This document shows positions 32,296-42,965 of a stretch of DNA of 64,000 nt, in pieces. The stretch is from the NCBI GenBank assembly GCA_006384855.1, contig VCJN01000175.1:43501-107500 (forward strand). The letters are read 5' to 3'. The stretch comes from Tetraselmis striata. Taxonomy: Eukaryota > Chlorophyta > Chlorodendrophyceae > Chlorodendrales > Chlorodendraceae. Made by a program: the position numbers and the translations under genes. Each line of letters starts with the position of its first letter. Position 1 is the first letter of the stretch. The notes beneath the pieces are model-generated. The model did not search any database and was not told the origin of the DNA. It saw only the letters and a program-made list of their open reading frames with translations.

Positions 32296-33440
32296 GATCA
32301 AACCCACCCACCGCCTGGGCGGACCCGACGACCGTCCTCGGCCCTCGGAATCGCGGGCCCTTCCTCCGCCTCCACCCCCGGCTGGGAATTGGGGCGGGGA
32401 TCGTGCACGGGTGGCGCCTTGGTCGCCTTGGCCCCGCCCGTGCTGCCACTGCCGCGGAGGAGCAGTGTGAGCTGGACACCGGCGTCTCACGTTGTTGCTG
32501 GTCCGGTCAAGTCCCCGTTCGGTGTTCTTTGAGCACCCTCTCCCTCCCTGTCCTGTCGGCGCCTCAACATCACATTCGGCCTAGTGCCGCTATTGGAGTG
32601 GCCCGGGATGTTTTGCTGGGAAGGGAGTTCTACGTTTGGAGGAAGGGGACGCGGCCGAGCTGGCGGCGGATCTGGCGCTGGGCGGAACAACGCGCGATGG
32701 ACACCGGCGTCTTACGTCGTTGCTGGTCCGGTCAACTCCCCGTTCGCTGTTCTTTGAGCACCCTCTCCCTTCATGTCATGTCGGCGCATCCGCATCACAT
32801 TCGGCCTAGTGCCGCTATTGGAGTGGCCCGGGATGTTGTGATGGGAAGGAAGTTCTACGTTCGGCGCAAGGGGACGCGTCCGAGCCGGCGGCGGATTTGG
32901 CGCTGGGCGGAACAGCGCGCACTGGACACCGGCGTCTTACGCCGTTGCTGGCCCGGTCGGCTCTCCATTCTCTACTCGTTGAGCACTCTCTCCCTTCCTG
33001 TCATGTTGGCGCCTCCACATCACATTCGGCTCAGCGCCGCTATTGGAGTGGCCCGGAATGTTGTGCTGTGGAAGGCGTTCTACGTTTGGCGGAAGGGGAC
33101 GCGACCGAGCTGGCGGCGGATTTGGCGCCGGATCTGTTGCAAGCCCGTGGCGCCCCGTTCTGGGTTGGACCCCCCCCCCCCCCCCCACTTCCGCTCCTTG
33201 CTGCGAGACCTCTACTTCGAAGCCCATTTCCTGTCGGCGCCTTCACATCACATTCGGCCTAGTGCCGCTATTGGAGTGGCCCGGGATTGTGTGTTGGGGA
33301 GAGCGTCCCTACTGCTTGGAGCGGCGGCTGGCTGGTGGCGATGCCTGATCGGCGGCTGTCATGGCGGTTCCCACCTCTTGTGGCCCGTGGCTGGATTTTC
33401 TTCTGGATTCCTGCATGGATTTCTTGAATTTTGCAGCTAG
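32244..33440 (+). CDS. 398-codon ORF made of 75-residue repeats
   Basis: The ORF covers three tandem 225-bp units (starting near 32,474, 32,699 and 32,924) and a partial fourth at about 33,230-33,300. Since 225 is divisible by three, the unit repeats as 75 residues (DTGVLRRCWSGQ..., SLSTLSLPV, HHIRPSAAIGVARDV, WRKGTRPSWRRIWRWAEQRA). Complementary frames are also open over long stretches. A 17-base C run (33,170-33,186) gives a proline stretch. There is no known domain. The open frame may be a by-product of a tandem repeat. Confidence 0.25.
   Translation: MRLSGFHTPATGPLVYTRSNPPTAWADPTTVLGPRNRGPFLRLHPRLGIGAGIVHGWRLGRLGPARAATAAEEQCELDTGVSRCCWSGQVPVRCSLSTLSLPVLSAPQHHIRPSAAIGVARDVLLGREFYVWRKGTRPSWRRIWRWAEQRAMDTGVLRRCWSGQLPVRCSLSTLSLHVMSAHPHHIRPSAAIGVARDVVMGRKFYVRRKGTRPSRRRIWRWAEQRALDTGVLRRCWPGRLSILYSLSTLSLPVMLAPPHHIRLSAAIGVARNVVLWKAFYVWRKGTRPSWRRIWRRICCKPVAPRSGLDPPPPPHFRSLLRDLYFEAHFLSAPSHHIRPSAAIGVARDCVLGRASLLLGAAAGWWRCLIGGCHGGSHLLWPVAGFSSGFLHGFLEFCS
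32470..33300. repeat. 225-bp tandem repeat, 3+ copies
   Basis: GGACACCGGCGTCT recurs at 225-bp spacing, and CACATCACATTCGGCCTAGT recurs in four places, the last near 33,243. Confidence 0.92.
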
Positions 33441-33454
33441 GACATGTAATCACT

Positions 33455-33680
33455 CATTTGTATATACATATCCTACCATATTAATTACGAGGCGAGTCTG
33501 TGAGTCATTATGTCTGTGTGTATGTCTGTCTTTTGCCGACTTTCGGAACGGTTTCGCATACATTACTAGATACGTCGACAATGTCTCCGTTATAGATTCT
33601 GTCATAATTCCGCGCAGGCCAAAAGAACCGTCGTCGCGCAAACATGCTTACTACCTGTACCGGTACGAATACCGGTCAGA
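33455..33680 (+). repeat. Dispersed ~220-bp repeat (inverse at 42.8 kb)
   Basis: Contains TATCCTACCATATTAATTAC, GAGTCTGTGAGTC, TTCGGAACGGTTTCGCA and GATTCTGTCATAATTCCG. The same order occurs on the opposite strand at about 42,755-42,965, directly upstream of the reverse transcriptase remnant, so it may be the 5' region of that retroelement family. Confidence 0.75.
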
Positions 33681-34222
33681 CGGCAGCCCGGCCGCCCGGC
33701 CGCTGCGGGTCGGGCCGGTCGTCGCCGTTCGTCAGATCTACGGGGCGGGTATGGCGAGAAGCGCTGAGCCCGCCGCGTGGACCGGACCCGGACGCCGGAC
33801 GCCGTCGTTCGACCGTCGCCGGGCCCCGGGTCGGCGGGTACAATATAGCGACTACTAATACGATTGATCCTTGCGGCTCTCTATATTCCATACTCATGCA
33901 ACGGGTCAATTACAAGTAGACCCGTTGCAAGAGTGTGGAATCCAGAGAGCCGCAAGCATCAATCGTAGTAGTCGCTACATTGTACAGCCCCGCATCCGCT
34001 GACCCGCCGACCCGGGGCCCGGCATCCGTCGACGGACGGGCGGCTAGGCGGATGGGCAACGGTCGTCTGGCGTCCGGCAACGGACGATCGACGGCGTCCG
34101 GGTCCGGGTCCGGTCCACCCGGCAGGCTCGGCGCTTCGCGCCATGCGCGCCCCGTAGACTTGACGAACGGCGACGAACGGCCGGCGACTACCGGCGGTGG
34201 CCGGGCGGCCGGTATCGGTGTG
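33613..34222. repeat. Large palindrome, ~255-300-bp arms
   Basis: The left arm (about 33,650-33,908) and right arm (about 33,919-34,222) are inverted copies of the 31,945-32,295 family. The centre is GCAACGGGTC, an 11-base loop, then GACCCGTTGC. The arms differ by small indels. This is a foldback or MITE-like structure. Confidence 0.85.
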
Positions 34223-34274
34223 AATTACAAAAAGGGCAATTCCCCAGAATTAGAAAATCAACACTGCAAGCCGC

Positions 34275-35077
34275 CTAAAAGCGGCCCGCATCCCACATAA
34301 GGCGGGATGGATGAGTGATGCGCACACGGTTCAGAGTCCGGGCCACGCGAGCACGTGTGTGTGTGTGTGTGGGTGATCCTCGGACGTGCTGTGCAGCTTC
34401 AGCAATGGGATGGCAGACGAATCTGCGCCGTCTGATGAGGCAGCGACCGCGCTCTTGAGCGGCCACCAAGCTCAGGACTCCGAGGAAATCTCTTGCGAGC
34501 AAGGCCTCCTGGTGAGCCCGGGTGATGCACCGAGTGCCCCGCGATGAGAGGGCACCCCAATCCGCAGCCAAGCATGCGATACCACGCACTGTGCGGTGCA
34601 CCCCCTTGCTCACCTCACCCACTGTGCCGAAGACCATGCCCGTGTACTCTTACATATCCAGGATGTCTCGAAGAGGACCCTTCTGTCCGGGCTCCGTGTT
34701 GTGTTACGCCACATCCCGAGCAGCCAACCCCCGTTGTATGTCGCCCAACAGGGAACGCTCAAACCGATCCACAGCCGTGGCCCAAGGCACTGAAGTGTAC
34801 TTGAACCCGTACCGCATAGTCTTGAACTCCAACAGCGTGGACTTCAAGCTCCGGGGATCATAGCTCCCGGTCACGACGTTGAACGCCGGAAGGGAGAGCT
34901 CTGCGTCCGGCACTAGGTCCTTGAGTTCATCCCTGGGTACGGTGTTGCCAAGAGGCACTTCCTGCTGGAACAAGTCACCCACCTCCCGCCGTACCGCGAT
35001 ACCTAGGTCGTGAACACAGTGATTGCGGAAGGCATCTGCAATAGCGTCGTGCTATACACGCCAGTGAGCGTCTCCAG
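34275..35077 (-). pseudogene. 3' half of RT pseudogene, left of the hAT insertion
   Basis: Continuation, on the far side of the hAT insertion, of the minus-strand reverse transcriptase gene that begins near 42.8 kb. Deleting the hAT and one GTCTCCAG copy joins them in one frame (ALMNLPAPGDAHWRV, one TAG, then DAIADAFRNHCVHDLGIAVR). A long segment follows (LFQQEVPLGNTVPRDEL; AFNVVTGSYDPRSLKSTL; AVDRFERSLLGDIQRGLAA), with stops at about 34,704 and 34,648 and further open sequence to 34,275. This is the post-RT C-terminal region. No endonuclease or RNase H motif was seen. Confidence 0.65.
35070..35077 (+). other. Target-site duplication, left (GTCTCCAG)
   Basis: Eight bases identical to 40,833-40,840, immediately outside the hAT TIRs. 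Eight-base duplications are characteristic of hAT insertion. Confidence 0.9.
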
Positions 35078-35164
35078 TAAGGCTCCGCATCAAGAATCAA
35101 TAAAAGATCGAATCGTGGTGCACCAGACACAGATCGTGAATCGCACCAAGAATCATTACTTAGG

Positions 35165-35480
35165 CGCGGAATTTACTGGTGCGCCGATATTTACGTGGTA
35201 GACTTACTGGTGCACCGATATTTAGGTGCCGGAATTTACTGGTGCACCGATATTTATTGGGCTGTAATATTCGGTGCACCGATATTTAGCTGGCGGAATT
35301 TACTGGTGCACCGATATTAAGGTACCGGTATTTACTGGTGCACCGATGTTTCGGTGCCAGAATTTACCGGTGCACCGATACTTCGGTGCCGACATTTACT
35401 GATGCACCAACATTTAACCGCATATTATACCGATGCACCAATATTTATCTGCGTAATTGAATCAAAGACTGGTGCACCAA
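35165..35480. repeat. 5' subterminal GGTGCACC array of hAT copy 1
   Basis: About ten units at 30-36-bp spacing of TTTACTGGTGCACCGATATT with drift. The core GGTGCACC is itself palindromic. In Ac-like hAT elements, clustered subterminal motifs bind the transposase. That role is inferred here. Confidence 0.88.
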
Positions 35481-35958
35481 GAATCAACCGAGAATCAGCC
35501 ACAGTGGGAGACATGTGTCATCGACGGCTTCGGTCGTGACGATGCGTGGTAACCACGATCTGACGGCCACTGTTGGACAATTGCGTGATCATTGCTCCCC
35601 AATTGCATCGACGCCTCGACGGCAATGAAATGACCATAGAGATTATCGGACGGTACAGATTTAAACTTCGGTGGATCAACCCCTCACGATCCCATATGGT
35701 AGACCGCAACGCGGTTGTTGGGCGCGGTCAGGGTGCTGGAAGGGTTTCCCCCGGTGAGATCAATCGGCTGGATCCAGGTGAGGGCGCGGGCGCGGAGGAT
35801 ATACACCCCTGGAGGGATTATTCGCCGTGCTTCACCGCGTTTATTCGGCCGCGATTTCCCAATACTTTGTGCAGTACTCGTCAGCAATAGTGGCGCGTCA
35901 AGCAGCCGCGCGCCGGTAGCAGTTTTAATACCGTACGCCCGTGTCACTAGTTCAAACG

Positions 35959-38900
35959 ATGGCCAGGAAGCGCGGGCGCCCGCAGATTGCACTTCCTCCC
36001 GCGAAGGCTCCCACCTTGGACCCCGAAGGCGCCCCAGATGGACCCAAGCGCACTCCCATCAGCTTCGCGGATGCATACAACGGGCGCGAGGCGTACAAGG
36101 TCGAGAAGATCCTTGCGCAAGTAACGCGCAAGGGTGTGGAGCACTACATCGTGCGATGGGAGGGACTATGCGACAAGGCGGATACCACGGAGCCTGCTTC
36201 TCACATGGAGGACGACGAGAGCCTGGCAAAGATCGACGAGTTCCTCGAGGCTAGGCGTACCCTGGGCGTCGGGCGCCCCAGTGCCAAGCGCCCTAACACT
36301 GTGTCTGGTCCGGGATCCTCAAGCATTCGCAGCCTCCCACAGGATGGCCTTACCAGGACAGACACGAGGCGACCAACGCCCGGAAGGTGCTACTCGTCGG
36401 CGATGAAAATCCGGAGAATCCCGAACCCGCTCCTGGTGAGATCCCCCGCGCTGAACCCCTTTACGGCCCCGCCCCCTGCCCTTTCTACCTTTGTAGCTAA
36501 ATTTGCTGATCCGCTCGCCATGTGCAGCGCCTGTTGCGGCGGCCAATCGTCGCGCGACAGTGCCGCCCCGCAAGTCCATCGTCTGGAACTACTTCAACAA
36601 GAAGTTCCGCGGAGAGGACGGCTACCTCTACAGCACATGCAGTCTCTGCCGCACCACCATGGCGTTTTGCAACACCACGAACCTGATCAACCACCTCATC
36701 CGCAAGCATTCCGACGACCTAGTCGACGATGCGATGGGCGGCAAGGTGCGCCGCTGACACCCTCCCCCGCGGCGCACCCTTATGGAAAAAATAGTATTCG
36801 ACTTTCTTGCCGATCCCTCGCCGCCGTTGTCCGTATGCCGACAGATCGCACTTAAGGCCATCTTCAAGAAGGACGCGGGGGGTTTCAACAAGCCTGCCCC
36901 TGTCGCCGAAGCTGTCAAGCTCACCAAGCTTCCCGATGACGTGAAGCGCGACTACGACGCAGCTGATGTGAAGTGGATCATCAAGAGCTGCATGCCTCAC
37001 AGCATCACGGAGCGCGACCAGTATCTGCGGGAGTTCCTAAAGGTACAAGCCCATTCTCGCTTCCTATGCCTTTCCGTTGCCCAACCCCCTTCCATGTATT
37101 TACTAACGTTAATGCTATTTTTCCACAGAGTTGCTTACACATGGACGATACTCCGGGCACATGGCATCCACGGTTAACAAGATGATCCTGGAGATGTCGG
37201 TGGAGAACATTCTCCAGCTAAAGGTTGGTAGCCTCCCTCCATGTCCCCCTTTCCTCCATCTACCCCTTGTGCCTCATCTGAACCAAGGGCACACCGTTCA
37301 TGCCCACTCACTATATCTGCCTTCACATCATGCAGGAGGAGATTGAAGACCTACAGAAGGAGCGCTTGTCAGTCTCCCTAGCTGCGGACATCTGGGGGAG
37401 AAACGGCATCTCCATCTTGGCCATCATGGCCTACTGGATAACACCTGACTTCGAGCTTAAGGAGAAGCTGCTCCTTGCCAAGCCATTCAGTCAGGTAACC
37501 TCAGTTGCATCTATTCCCTATTACCTTTGTTGCTGCTACTATAAGATAGCCCCGCAAAGTATGCTGAACAGTGACGACGCGTGCCGGCTAGGGCTGTAGC
37601 CAGGATGCGCTAACTGTCCGGCTACCTTATTGTATCCCCGCAGAGTGCCGCCCAGGGCCGTAGGTAGAATGCGATAATTGTCCAGCTACCTGAATGTATC
37701 CCCGCAGAGTGCCACCCATGCCAGTAGGTAGGGTGCGCTATCTGTCCAGCTACCTTAACATATCCCCGCAGATGAGTGCCGCCCACGGCCATAGGTATGA
37801 TGCGGTATCTGTCCAGCTATAAACCTGAATACATGGCCGAAGGTAGGGTGGACCTGTTATAATATCAATAGCGGGGCTCAATTTAATACTGTATTGTTGC
37901 AGGTGGAGCACAACGGCAAACAGATTGCTGCTGCCGCCAAGGTCGCACTTGCTGGAATGGGGATTGGCAAGTACTCCGAGGCCACCGACACACAAGTAGC
38001 TGTTGACACTGTTGGGGATGAGGCTTTTGGAATTTGCATCGATGAAGGCAGCAACATGGTCAAGGCTTTTGAGGACTTTGAAGGTGGTTCATGTGTGGAT
38101 CATCGCCTGAGCAACGGTTTGAAGGATGCGTTGAAGCCGCCTGTAGTCGCTGACATTGTGAGAAAGGTGAAGTTGTTCCCTGATGTTGATGTTTTTTCAT
38201 TGCCCATTTATGCCACACTGCGTTGTGCAGCTGACTAACGGGATGATACTCTGCTGCCCTCATAGGTGAAGGGCATCTCTGCCCACTTTAACCGCTCTTC
38301 AAAGGGGTGGAGGAAGCTGGAGGAGGTTGCAGCGCAGCAGCGTGTCAAGGTGACGAAGCCACCGCGGTGCTCGGAGTGCCGCTGGGGAGGCATCATCCTG
38401 CTGTTCCAATGGTTGGGTGGCACACAAGACCTTTTGAGGAGGTACAACGGGAATGCTCCAGCGATTGTGCCAAGAATGACGATGGGACTACCTTCCAGGA
38501 TCATCTCATGACAGATGCGGAGATGGTGTTGGCTCAACAGCTGGTAACCCCCCCCCATGTTGCCATATTACCTTGTTGCCCATCCAAGTGTTTATTGCAT
38601 GCAATTTTGCTAGTGGATCCTCCCTTAATAGCAGCTGACCGTCAAATGATTACCATTGTAGGGAATTACCTATGGCCCGGTGGCGCAAATGCTGACCATG
38701 ATGGAGGCCACCAGCGTGCCTATCTTCAGCTGTGTGTTGCCTATGTTTGGATCCTTGCATGCTGCCATAGATGAGGATGCCACTGCTGTGGCCCTCATCG
38801 ACGGCGAGGTGCTTCATCTAAAGGTAGGTGTGGTCTACGAGCTGGTTATTGAATGAGAAGCTACATCACCATATGCTTTCATATAAATTGGCTTAGCTTT

Positions 38901-39913
38901 CTTAAGTAAACGACAATGAAAATGCATTTGTCTTACAGACAACGGACATGGAGATGGAGGTCTGGCAGTCCCGAAACACCTTCAAGGATTCCATTCAGAG
39001 ACGCATTCTAAGCAACAACCCCTCTTACACAGAGGACGCGTTGACATCAACAGCTTTGGACCCAAGGTAATACACTCATTCGTGTATAACTATTCTCGTG
39101 CGTGTATATTCCCTATTCCTTGCAAATTATGTTGCCCGGGGGCTAAGTTATTTAATGTATGTTTTGGACAGATGGAAGAACTTTGATTTTCCAGGGGCGG
39201 GCCGCCTCATGCGTGCAGATGCGTACAATTACCTGCGAAGCGCCTACAAGGATGACTGGGCCCCGCCGGCGCCCTCTATTACTCCAGCTCCCGTAGCACC
39301 TGCCAGCAAGCGCACCGCATTCAATGCGGCCCCGGTCAAGAAGGCCAAGCTGGGTTTTGCTGGGATGCAGCTGTTGCTGCGCACAGGGGACCAGGACAAC
39401 ATGCCTTTGTTCGGACTGGCCGTATCGGCTCCAGCTGCCAACGGGGCTTCTGTGCCAGTGCCATCAACAACTCAGCACTCTTGAACCCCAGCAGAGGTAC
39501 TTGCCACGCAGATGAAGGAGGTGGAGGAGTACCTCAAGCTCCCCCAGGTGCGCGCGTTAGGATGTGCATAATAGTTTTGAGCATATTGTGCCAAATATGT
39601 GCTGATATGCTTTGAGATTGTATGTATGCATGTTAAGTAACGATTCTCAAAAAACCTTTCTTATTTGCAGGTCAATCCCATCAATGATGATGGCACAGAC
39701 TTCGATGTGTTGGCCTGGTGGAAGGCCAGGCAGACCATCTTTCCCCACCTGAGCAAGATGGCTCGCCAATTCCATGTCTTCCCCGCAACCTCTGCAGGTG
39801 TGGAACGCCACTTGCTCTTCTTTGCAGCAGGCAGAATGCACAACGACTTCAAGGAGTCTACCTCTGAGACGACACTTGAGCACGCGCTCATTGTGTACAA
39901 GAACCTTGACTAG
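35959..39913 (+). pseudogene. Chromodomain-BED-hAT transposase gene, multi-exon
   Basis: Proposed exons: 35,959-36,435, 36,528-36,745, 36,845-37,042, 37,131-37,223, 37,336-37,494, 37,903-38,166, 38,266-38,543, 38,662-38,823, 38,939-39,066, 39,172-39,547, 39,671-39,913, all with GT-AG borders. Exon 1 has a chromodomain (YKVEKILAQ, YIVRWEGLCDKADTTEP). Exon 2 has a BED finger (WNYF, CSLC, NLINHLIRKH). Exon 5 carries LSVSLAADIW and exon 6 DEGSNMVKAF and CVDHRL, both hAT-core signatures. Exon 9/10 joins as ALDPRWKNF. Exon 11 is the C-terminal dimerisation domain (DVLAWWKARQTIFPHLSKMA, SAGVERHLLFFAAGR). Lesions: 5 extra bases near 36,356 relative to copy 2 shift the frame after the chromodomain, a frame break lies near 38,410, and an in-frame TGA is at 39,482-39,484. 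Exon borders are inferred by phase and by comparison with the second copy. Confidence 0.82.
37600..37860. repeat. 64-bp tandem repeat within a transposase intron
   Basis: TATCCCCGCAG recurs at about 37,633, 37,697 and 37,761 with GTCCAGCTACCT and GTAGGTAGG between. The same array is in the duplicate at 56,000-56,260, so it predates the segmental duplication. Confidence 0.85.
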
Positions 39914-40469
39914 GGGTGGTATCATAGTGTTGTCGTTGCGTGTAGGTAGTGGTGTCGGTATTGCATACCATCAGTTGTAAGCACAGTATGTTACGATCAA
40001 TGGTCTCTGCATTGGGTGCATGACAGCTCAAAACCAGGCAGCCATCCACAGCTACAACCATGAAGTCAGCCACTTGCACATGCATTTCCCCAATATTCAC
40101 TTTGTATATCCGCATAAGCATCTTCCGCTACACCTTCTGCCCAATGATCCCTAACAACCTGGAGAGGGTTATACTCATCTGACCTGGAGAGGTGTTGATA
40201 ATACTCAACTGGAGAGGGTTGTACTCATTGATGATTCCCGCGGACGAAGGGGGAGGGCAGGGGCCGCAATATTTTTCCCAAGTTGTACGGGATTGGTCCC
40301 ATACATGCTTCTTAGTACTTAGCGCATCACACCTTATGCATGGATCAAAGTGTAATAATAATATGATGATGTTAATTGAGGCTCATTTTCATCGCATGAA
40401 CTTGACACAATTTCCTTTCTTCCAGATGAACATCAAATTCGGGGAGTAAAATAGATTAATACTGCATAT
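39914..40469. other. hAT 3' untranslated region
   Basis: Non-coding, AT-richer sequence after the transposase stop, with a GAGAGGTT.. ACTC short direct repeat at about 40,160-40,230. No other gene. Confidence 0.5.
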
Positions 40470-40790
40470 ATCACCTCTGGTGCACCAATATTTTCGCATA
40501 GTTTACTGGTGCACCGATATTTAGACACGGAATTTTCTGGTGCACCGATATTTAGACACGGAATTTACTGGTGCACCGATATTTAGACACGGAATTTACG
40601 GGTGCACCGATATTTATGTGGTGGATTTTACTGGTGCACCAATATTTCGGTGGTAGATTTTACTGGTGCACCGATATTAAAGGGGTTGGATTTACCGGTG
40701 CACCAATGTTTAGCGACCCAATTAAATCGATTAAAGATCGGATCAACTAGATCATGCACCAATACTTGATGTTTTTTTCCGTCATGCACC
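40470..40790. repeat. 3' subterminal GGTGCACC array of hAT copy 1
   Basis: About eight GGTGCACC(G/A)ATATTT units plus two weak CATGCACCAAT units before the TIR. The units lie in the same strand orientation as those at the 5' end. Confidence 0.88.
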
Positions 40791-40832
40791 AATTCTCGAT
40801 GTTTATCTCCTGAGGCTTGATGCGGAGCCCTA

Positions 40833-40840
40833 GTCTCCAG
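40833..40840 (+). other. Target-site duplication, right (GTCTCCAG)
   Basis: Matches 35,070-35,077 exactly. Confidence 0.9.
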
Positions 40841-42755
40841 GCGCCGGCAGGTTCATGAGCGCGTCGTCGTATGTATAGGTCAACCGTGACGGGGTTGTGC
40901 TCCGTCGAGGGCAGAATGATCTGGCTCCCAACCACCAGGGCCAAGCACGGGCTAGGCAGAAAGAAGTACCCGGCAGCGACCTCCCGCAGCTCATGCGGAG
41001 TCATGGCTATCCGCGCGGTGGGGATGGCCACTGTCCACATGCCTGACGCCGCGTCGAGCTGGTTGAACAAGATCCGTTCCCTACATGTGGCAGGGAGAGC
41101 GCACACCTCATTTCGAAGCCGAGAGTTGTTGGCCAAGTCTATAAATGCTGTCAGCTCCTTTTGCGAGCCCGACGCAGCCTCCACTTCCCGCTCCATCTGG
41201 CCTGCATTTGCGTCGCCGAGATGGCCAGCAGTAGCCGCTTGGATGCGGCCCCACGCCGCGCGCATCTCCGCGGCGTAGCTGTCCGACCCATGAGCATCGT
41301 TGAGGAAGTGGTCATACTGGCGGGCGGAGGAAGTTGCGTTGAAGCTGCCTCGGCCAAGTACGGACCCGAGCGGTGGGTCGAAGAAACCATGGGTGGGGGT
41401 GTTGGTGCCGGAGTTCCTAGTCAAGAACCTTGGGAGGATGGCATTCATGCAGCCGATGAAGGCGGCATCACAAACGGTAGCCATGCGGCGGATGCCAGCT
41501 CCCTTCAATCGAGTGGGGAGGTGAAGCCTGTTGCGCGCCCTGGCCACTGCATCCTCGCTCAAGGTAGCCACCTCCGCTGCCATGGGGTCGGGGTCGTGCA
41601 AAAGCTCCGCCAAGAAATCGGTGACCACCGGATTGGTGTCGGTGCCGTACGTGGAGGGATCAAAAGAGACCCCTAGCACCCGTTCGACCGCCGTGAAGAT
41701 GGTGGCATCCACCGCCTCCGCAAAGGCCTCCACCTCGGACGGAAGACAATTGCGGAGCCAATACTCCGCCTTGTGTTGCATGCAGTGCTTGAGCAGGGCC
41801 CATGCGTGGTGATGCAAGGCGTGGGTGTACCGACGGCTGGGCTTGGCAGACAGAAGCTTGCTCAGGCTAGCGTCCACCTCCTCTCGTAGCTCCTCCGCCT
41901 TGCCGCGCATGTACGCCTGCACATACTCTGGCGATCCGAGCGGCACGTTCAGGACCGCGATGCCGTGATGGCCATCTAGCTCGGGCCACTCGATGTCGGC
42001 CGGAGCCTCACGCCGCGCGGCCTCCATGTCAGCGCAGTACGCCTGCATCTTGTCGAAGCGCACCTCAAGCCCCACGGACGCCTTGATGGACGTGCGGAAG
42101 GCGTGAAGAGCCAGCCAAACGTGCTCCGGAAGGCTCACCAAAAATCCATCGTCGGCGTTGAAGCGCGCCGCCGCGTCATTGACCTCCAACGTGGTATCAC
42201 ACTGCTGCACCTCGGGGTGAATCGCGACGCAAAAGGAAGTCGTGGCCAAAGGTGCGCCCTGTTGCACGCCGTCCTCCGACCGCAAAGGGGCGGAGTGGTC
42301 GTCCACGATCAGATACGAATCCGTGGAGAGGGAGGCTAGGAGCGCAGGGATGACATGGTGTAGTGGAGAGCAATCGATGTGGCGCTGGATGATGGTGCGG
42401 CGCCATGCCTCGTTGTAAGCGTTGCGAAGGTTTGTGTGGACGATGGCGGCACGTGGGCCAAGCTTCTCGGCGATGAGCCGGACGCCGTGGATGAGCACAT
42501 AGTCAATGCCAGCGCCGAGCTGAGATGGAGCGAGCACCGACACGTATGCCGCCTTCATGTTGTCCAGCACTGCCCGCTCCGCTGGGCGCCGCTCCGCCTC
42601 CCGACTGCAACAGGCCGCACGTCCGGGGCCCTCCCCTCGCCTAGCTTCTTGACAGGTGCCACAAGCCTAGCAGAGGCGAAGAGCCGGTTGAACCACCCGG
42701 GCAGGCGACCTTGGAGGTACATGGAGGCAACCTCCGACATGGCGCGGCCGGTATC
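40833..42755 (-). pseudogene. Reverse transcriptase pseudogene (non-LTR-like), 5' part
   Basis: A long minus-strand frame (from 42,570) plus an upstream piece in another frame to about 42,755, where PVKKLGEGRAPDVRPVAVG matches the opening RT motif. Other motifs: A-like AAIVHTNLRNAYNEAWRR (the usual catalytic Asp is Asn), B-like GVQQGAPLATTSFC, C-like FNADDGFLVS (the DD pair kept) and D-like GLEVRFDKMQAYC. The QQG-PL and ADDG forms with no RNase H fit a LINE-type RT. The last residues before 40,747 are hAT sequence read through. A frame change near 42,590, loss of the motif A Asp and the hAT insertion all indicate an inactive gene. The coding sequence resumes at 35,077-34,275. Confidence 0.78.
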
Positions 42756-42965
42756 GGTACATGTAGTTAGCAAGTATTTAAGCGCGGCAGCTATTTTGGC
42801 GTGCACGGAATTATGACGGAATCTAGAACGGATACATTTTAGATCCATCTAATAATCTGTGCGAAAGCGTTCCGATAGACAGCGGCAGACAGACTCACGT
42901 AATACAAACTCACAGACTCACCCCGTAATTTATATGGTAGGATAAGCATACATAAATACGTATAC
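42755..42965 (-). repeat. Dispersed ~210-bp repeat, inverse of 33,455-33,680
   Basis: Read on the minus strand it matches 33,455-33,680 in order. It directly precedes the RT reading frame and may be its 5' leader or promoter. Confidence 0.72.

Larger units (their letters stand above)
35078..40832 (+). mobile_element. Complete hAT DNA transposon (copy 1)
   Basis: A 5,755-bp element with 17-bp terminal inverted repeats: left TAAGGCTCCGCATCAAG, right end inverse TAGGGCTCCGCATCAAG (one mismatch). It is flanked by the 8-bp duplication GTCTCCAG. Both subterminal regions hold arrays of a GGTGCACCGATATTTA motif. Inside is a multi-exon transposase gene with chromo, BED and hAT regions. The element sits inside a minus-strand RT pseudogene. 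Transposase lesions suggest it is no longer autonomous. Confidence 0.93.

Noticed and set aside
35165-35480. CRISPR-like or promoter array at GGTGCACC repeats
   Set aside because: Repeats drift and have no unique spacers. Location at both element ends fits hAT subterminal repeats.
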